This document shows, one piece after another, positions 6,710-9,851 of a stretch of DNA of 9,851 bases. The position numbers and the translations under genes were made by a program. Within the stretch, counting starts at the first letter, position 1, and every line of letters begins with the position of its first letter. Source of the stretch: Bacteriovoracaceae bacterium (GTDB lineage: Bacteria; Bdellovibrionota; Bacteriovoracia; Bacteriovoracales; Bacteriovoracaceae); NCBI GenBank assembly GCA_947448095.1, contig CANFNN010000088.1:1-9851 (forward strand), in the 5' to 3' direction. Below the pieces are notes generated by a model. The model was not told where the DNA came from. It did not search any database and saw nothing but the letters and a program-made list of their open reading frames with translations.

Positions 6710-6736
6710 TCAAGTATTTTTCGAAGCAACCGATAA
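6710..6736 (+). promoter_or_regulatory. Sigma-28 (FliA)-type promoter, plus strand
   Basis: TCAAGTAT (6710-6717; 6 of 8 to TAAAGTTT), an exact 11-base spacer and ACCGATAA (6729-6736; 7 of 8 to GCCGATAA). The -10 ends 6 bases before the ATG at 6743. The -35 elements of this promoter and its minus-strand partner are only 11 bases apart. Confidence 0.7.
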
Positions 6737-6742
6737 GACAGA

Positions 6743-7108
6743 ATGAGAATTTTTCTTTTTTTGTTCACAATGGTTTTCTCCACCAGCCTCTTGGCCAAAG
6801 AGCAATTAATTATTTGCCCCGCCCTTTATTACACCTCAGTGAAAAAAGTCGTTGAGGCCAACGGAAGCTACGACAAATTTAAGCATTGTGCCGTCTCCTG
6901 TTTACTTACAATAAGATGTCCAGCTGCCGACGTTTTAGAGTTAGGAATCATTAAGGAGCTGGCCGATGTGGTGGGCCCCGGCAATGCTGAAATGGCGGAC
7001 CTTGAGGCCGACTACCATGGGGTAAAACTGGGCTCAATATTTAAGGCCAGTGATCACTCTTGCCTTAGCCAGTGCCATAAGGCCTATCCAGAAAATTCGT
7101 GCCATTAA
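6743..7108 (+). CDS. Small Cys-rich exported protein
   Basis: A 121-residue protein with a clear signal peptide (cleavage after Leu-Leu-Ala, about residue 18). The mature part is about 103 residues with seven cysteines: C25, C49, C53, C59, C107, C111 and C120. The core reads Lys-H48-C49-x3-C53, then a helix with Lys-Glu (71-72) and a Gly-Pro-Gly-Asn turn, then Asp-Leu-Glu-Ala-Asp (86-90). The His next to Cys, followed by spaced acidic residues, looks like a small disulfide-stabilised enzyme or toxin fold. I have a weak recollection of similar Lys-His-Cys/Ser-Cys segments at the ends of Rhs-type toxins, but cannot confirm it. It is the first gene of a three-gene operon under the sigma-28-type promoter, with no visible Shine-Dalgarno, consistent with a leaderless message. 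Confidence 0.8.
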   Translation: MRIFLFLFTMVFSTSLLAKEQLIICPALYYTSVKKVVEANGSYDKFKHCAVSCLLTIRCPAADVLELGIIKELADVVGPGNAEMADLEADYHGVKLGSIFKASDHSCLSQCHKAYPENSCH

Positions 7109-7138
7109 ATTCCATGCCTTTTAACGAAAGATAACTTC

Positions 7139-7621
7139 ATGAAAAAAATCTTCGCCACTCTTATCCCCTTTTTAATCGTGCTACCAGTATTCGCCGCTGG
7201 GGCTAAGCTCAAAACTATTCTCGCCATCAGACCTGGAGAAAGCATGAGAAAAATTCAAAAGACAAATGCTGGTTTAAAATTGAATGATAATCTCAAAGGC
7301 GCAGACTATTCTATTCAAGTCGAGGGCGATGTCATTCAGTCAATCCAAATTGATTTTTCTTCACCCGTGGATTCGCAAAAATATGTTAACACCAATGCGA
7401 AAGGAAATTGTCTCGTTCAGGCCATGCCTGGAGACTTGGTCATTAGCCGATACTTCTTCTTTGATTCAGGGGCAAATACGCGGTATGAACTGACTCCCAA
7501 GGGAATGATCAAATCTATTTTAATTCGAGATATTCCAGGTGCGCGCGAGAACCGAAAGTGCCAATTTAGTGAAGTAATTCCAAAAGAAAATACGAATCAA
7601 AAGATATTAAAGGTAAAATAG
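7139..7621 (+). CDS. Exported hypothetical protein
   Basis: A 160-residue protein with a typical signal peptide (basic Met-Lys-Lys, hydrophobic core, cleavage near Phe-Ala-Ala, residue 19-20). The mature protein looks beta-rich and has two cysteines (C91, C141) that could form one disulfide. The segment Arg-Pro-Gly-Glu-Ser-Met-Arg-Lys-Ile (31-39), followed by alternating strands, faintly resembles small periplasmic beta-proteins, but I do not recognise the family. It begins 30 bases after the small Cys-rich gene and ends one base before the metallopeptidase gene, so it is almost certainly co-transcribed with both. Its role is therefore probably linked to the metallopeptidase, for example as inhibitor, chaperone or co-effector (inference). 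Confidence 0.75.
   Translation: MKKIFATLIPFLIVLPVFAAGAKLKTILAIRPGESMRKIQKTNAGLKLNDNLKGADYSIQVEGDVIQSIQIDFSSPVDSQKYVNTNAKGNCLVQAMPGDLVISRYFFFDSGANTRYELTPKGMIKSILIRDIPGARENRKCQFSEVIPKENTNQKILKVK
7609..7613 (+). promoter_or_regulatory. Shine-Dalgarno of the metallopeptidase gene
   Basis: AAAGG lies 9 bases before the ATG at 7623, within the end of the preceding gene. It fixes the start and implies re-initiation or coupled translation across the single-base gap. Confidence 0.45.
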
Positions 7622-7622
7622 T

Positions 7623-9716
7623 ATGAAAAAAAATCTTTTACTCTCACTTACCTTTTTAACTTTTCCTTTTACTTCCCTTTACGCCCAACCCGAGGATATA
7701 AATTGCATTCCCGAAAATTCAATCCAACAGTTTAGCAGTGAAATCCTTGGTCAACTCTCCCCACTCAAGGAATGCCCTAGCGAAGATGATCTTATTTTAA
7801 AAAAAGTCTCTGCTGAATATAAGCAATTTTACGGTGGCCTTGCTCAGGTCTCTTTAGATGTTAAAGGATTTACTCTCAAAGGTTCCTCTAAAGAACTTAA
7901 ACTCGCTATTGAAATGCTTGGAGCAAAACCACCAAAAGACTGGAAAGCAGCTGCTGCTGGATGTTCGACTATTCAGTGTGCATTCGAAAAATTATTTAAT
8001 TCTAAAGAAGCGGCAATGCAGGTTTTTAACATCTACGCCAAAAGTGGATATAACCTAAGCCTTGATCAAAGCATTAATCAAAATAAGGCGGATCAACATT
8101 GGTCGGCCAAGGAAGTACGTGAATTCGACGCTGCCGTGACAAAAATGCCTAAAGAACTTCGCCATCTTCCCCATGTCGGTGGCATTGAAAGACAAGGTGA
8201 TGGTCTCAGAGGAAAAGGTCATGGGGCCAATGTAGCGGCCTATGCAAGCCCATTTATTCAAGGTTATAAAAAAGCTGACCTCGTGGTTTATGATGCTGGG
8301 GTTACAGGAAAAACCACCGGAAAAAGTCCCTACGACACTACTTCTTGGCCTCAAGAAGTTTTGATTCATGAAATTTGTCACCACCATGACTTCAAGGGAA
8401 TGTATTCCTCAAATTATGTCGCAATGACGAGTGAGCAGAAAGATTCTACTTTTAAAAATTTAAGTGGCTGGAAAGAACAAACTGGAAAAAAGGGTGAATC
8501 AATTTGGGTCTATTCCAAGAATGATTCCTTCGTCAGTTGGTATGCTGCTACTTCTCCGGCAGAAGACTATGCTGAAACCTGTATGAACTATGTCCTTCAT
8601 CCTGAAGTCTTAGAGAAAAAAGTTCCCGCCAAATATGCTTACATGAAAAAACAAGCTTTCAATGGTGTTGAGTTTAAAGACAAAATCTGGGCGAAAGAAC
8701 AAAAATTAAATTGGCCCAAATTGAATGATCTGCTTGCTGATGAAGCTGGATGTGACTCTGGCTTGGTTGAGTGTATGAAGGATTTAAAATACGAATATGG
8801 CTCATTCTCCTACCCGGAATCAAAGTCTGGAAGCATGACAATGTATTCAATCGGATCGGCCCAGACCCATATCAAAAATAGTTCATGCTTTAAAAATTTC
8901 AAATCAGATCGGGCGAAGAAGCTTGAAGAGACCCTAGCTGAAGAAGCCGATTATTGCCAGCAAGGCGGCCAAAGAATTATTAAAAACAACTCAAATAAAA
9001 TATGCCAAAATACTGAAGCACTCATGGGTGAAACTTTAGAGGACGCAGCGAAAGTTGACGTCAAACAATCTATTGCCTTATGCGAAGCGGCCAATGACTT
9101 TACTGTTGATTGTGTGATCTCAAAAGTCCCTGATGCTCTGGATGTTCCAAAGGCATTCTTGCCATCAGTTAAAGTTATCCTTCAATCTAAAATCCCTAAT
9201 CGCATGAGTGCCATGGGGAATAAACTTGAAACGATCAAAACATCTGAGTGGCTTAAATCCTGCTTGGGAGCTGTCTCAAAAATAAGTTCTTTTACTTCGG
9301 TAGATTCTAAATCCGGGGTGGCGGAAAAGATTTTTGATTACCAGTCCAGTTCCGAGGCTTACTCTTCAGGATATCTCGGAAGATTTGTGTACGAAGACAG
9401 TCCAAGCAAAGACATCAATCTTGGCTGTGCCAAGAATATGCTCTCTACCTTTGAAGAAAAAGGATTCAAACTTCCCGAATCAGGAAATCCCATAAATCTT
9501 ATAAAAAAACCATTTTCTGATGAATTCAAATCTTTTGAGACTGAAGTTCTAGCAAATATTTCTTCAGCTACTTCTAAGTGTTTGCTGAAAAAATGCAGAG
9601 TGACTAAAGTGTCTGAACTTCTTATGGAGTGGGAAAAGAAATCTCCCGAAAAACGCTCGGGCCTGGTTGAAGAGGATTTTGTCCTAGAGCTGATTGAAAA
9701 GTCTAAAGGCTACTAG
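7623..9716 (+). CDS. Large exported HExxH zinc metallopeptidase
   Basis: A 697-residue protein with a signal peptide (cleavage after Leu-Tyr-Ala, about residue 21). The zinc-binding motif is H249-E250-I-C-H253, followed by His-His-Asp-Phe. About 60 residues later Pro-Ala-E314-Asp-Tyr-Ala-E318-Thr-Cys supplies the probable third ligand, as in secreted zincins with an E-D-x-A-E helix. Before the catalytic motif lies Leu-Pro-His-Val-Gly-Gly-Ile-Glu-Arg (182-190), and an N-terminal part has a Cys-x4-Cys pair (C114, C119). The C-terminal half (about 340-697) is unrecognised and Cys-rich (for example C377 and C384), which suggests a disulfide-stabilised extracellular domain. The protein probably cleaves proteins in the periplasm, outside the cell or in a target cell. 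It is the last gene of the sigma-28-type operon. Its TAG overlaps the stop of the convergent gene. Confidence 0.85.
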   Translation: MKKNLLLSLTFLTFPFTSLYAQPEDINCIPENSIQQFSSEILGQLSPLKECPSEDDLILKKVSAEYKQFYGGLAQVSLDVKGFTLKGSSKELKLAIEMLGAKPPKDWKAAAAGCSTIQCAFEKLFNSKEAAMQVFNIYAKSGYNLSLDQSINQNKADQHWSAKEVREFDAAVTKMPKELRHLPHVGGIERQGDGLRGKGHGANVAAYASPFIQGYKKADLVVYDAGVTGKTTGKSPYDTTSWPQEVLIHEICHHHDFKGMYSSNYVAMTSEQKDSTFKNLSGWKEQTGKKGESIWVYSKNDSFVSWYAATSPAEDYAETCMNYVLHPEVLEKKVPAKYAYMKKQAFNGVEFKDKIWAKEQKLNWPKLNDLLADEAGCDSGLVECMKDLKYEYGSFSYPESKSGSMTMYSIGSAQTHIKNSSCFKNFKSDRAKKLEETLAEEADYCQQGGQRIIKNNSNKICQNTEALMGETLEDAAKVDVKQSIALCEAANDFTVDCVISKVPDALDVPKAFLPSVKVILQSKIPNRMSAMGNKLETIKTSEWLKSCLGAVSKISSFTSVDSKSGVAEKIFDYQSSSEAYSSGYLGRFVYEDSPSKDINLGCAKNMLSTFEEKGFKLPESGNPINLIKKPFSDEFKSFETEVLANISSATSKCLLKKCRVTKVSELLMEWEKKSPEKRSGLVEEDFVLELIEKSKGY

Positions 9717-9851
9717 AACTGACAGTCTTTACGTAAGCTCTCAACTGAGGCCTTCTCCGAATCATTAAGCCTTAATGCATACTTCTTTTTAATCTTGGGC
9801 CAATCGCTTACGTATTTGCAGGCATAGTCTCGGTGCCTTGGAAGCCATTGA
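9713..9851 (-). CDS. C-terminal fragment, possible HNH/DUF1524-type nuclease
   Basis: On the minus strand the frame is open from the window edge to a TAG at 9715-9713, coding the last 45 residues of a protein. The visible part contains Asp-Tyr-Ala-Cys-Lys-Tyr-Val-Ser-Asp-Trp-Pro-Lys-Ile-Lys, then Leu-Asn-Asp-Ser-Glu-Lys-Ala-Ser-Val-Glu, and ends Arg-Lys-Asp-Cys-Gln-Phe. This pattern (Cys-x-Tyr-Val-x-Asp-Trp-x-x-x-Lys, an Asp-x-x-Glu-Lys helix and a terminal Cys) resembles the C-terminus of secreted HNH endonucleases of the DUF1524 type. The resemblance is from memory and the catalytic region lies outside the window, so the product is tentative. Codon use looks like that of its neighbours. The gene converges on the metallopeptidase gene and the stop codons overlap by 2 bases. 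Confidence 0.5.
   Translation of the reverse strand, partial: QWLPRHRDYACKYVSDWPKIKKKYALRLNDSEKASVESLRKDCQF

Noticed and set aside
8055..8387. Minus-strand open frame inside the metallopeptidase gene, and similar frames at 1287, 3687 and 5101
   Set aside because: They lie opposite or out of frame within well-supported genes, with no recognisable domain or start signal. They are shadow frames.
1..9851. CRISPR array, insertion sequence, prophage or integron
   Set aside because: No regularly spaced repeats, transposase, integrase or attachment-site duplications were seen.

Overview
The window is AT-rich (about 40 % GC, estimated by eye), gene-dense bacterial DNA. Almost every complete gene encodes a protein with an N-terminal signal peptide. 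Exported PLD-family, papain-like, ankyrin-type and HExxH proteins, together with sigma-28-type promoters, suggest a Bdellovibrio/Bacteriovorax-like predatory bacterium (Bdellovibrionota). That is an inference: no ribosomal or taxonomic marker gene is present.

Layout. Positions 1-441 hold the 3' part of an unrecognised gene. Positions 442-938 are a roughly 500-base non-coding stretch. It contains what looks like a decayed copy of that gene's 3' end, then a C-rich, hairpin-rich segment (about 580-760) that could be a structured RNA, then inverted repeats in front of the next gene. Positions 939-3667 are a two-gene operon: an exported phospholipase D/cardiolipin-synthase-like enzyme and, overlapping by 4 bases, an exported YiiX/C92-type papain-fold cysteine hydrolase. 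Position 3714 starts a monocistronic tandem-CBS-domain gene with a clear extended -10 promoter.

Positions 4319-6665 (minus strand) are a two-gene operon: a secreted protein with a MORN-like segment, then a secreted ankyrin-like protein. A 77-base divergent intergenic region (6666-6742) separates it from a plus-strand operon (6743-9716): a small Cys-rich exported protein, an unknown exported protein and a large exported HExxH metallopeptidase. The last 139 bases hold the C-terminal end of a minus-strand gene, possibly a secreted HNH/DUF1524-type nuclease.

Two regulatory patterns stand out. First, the divergent region carries back-to-back sigma-28 (FliA)-type promoters, one facing each operon, so both sets of exported proteins are probably expressed with motility functions (attack phase, if the organism is a predator). 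Second, the -10 elements of four transcription units end exactly 6 bases before the ATG and show no clear Shine-Dalgarno. This predicts leaderless mRNAs. Two downstream operon genes, by contrast, have recognisable Shine-Dalgarno sequences. The two convergent gene pairs abut or overlap at their stop codons, leaving no room for intergenic terminators.
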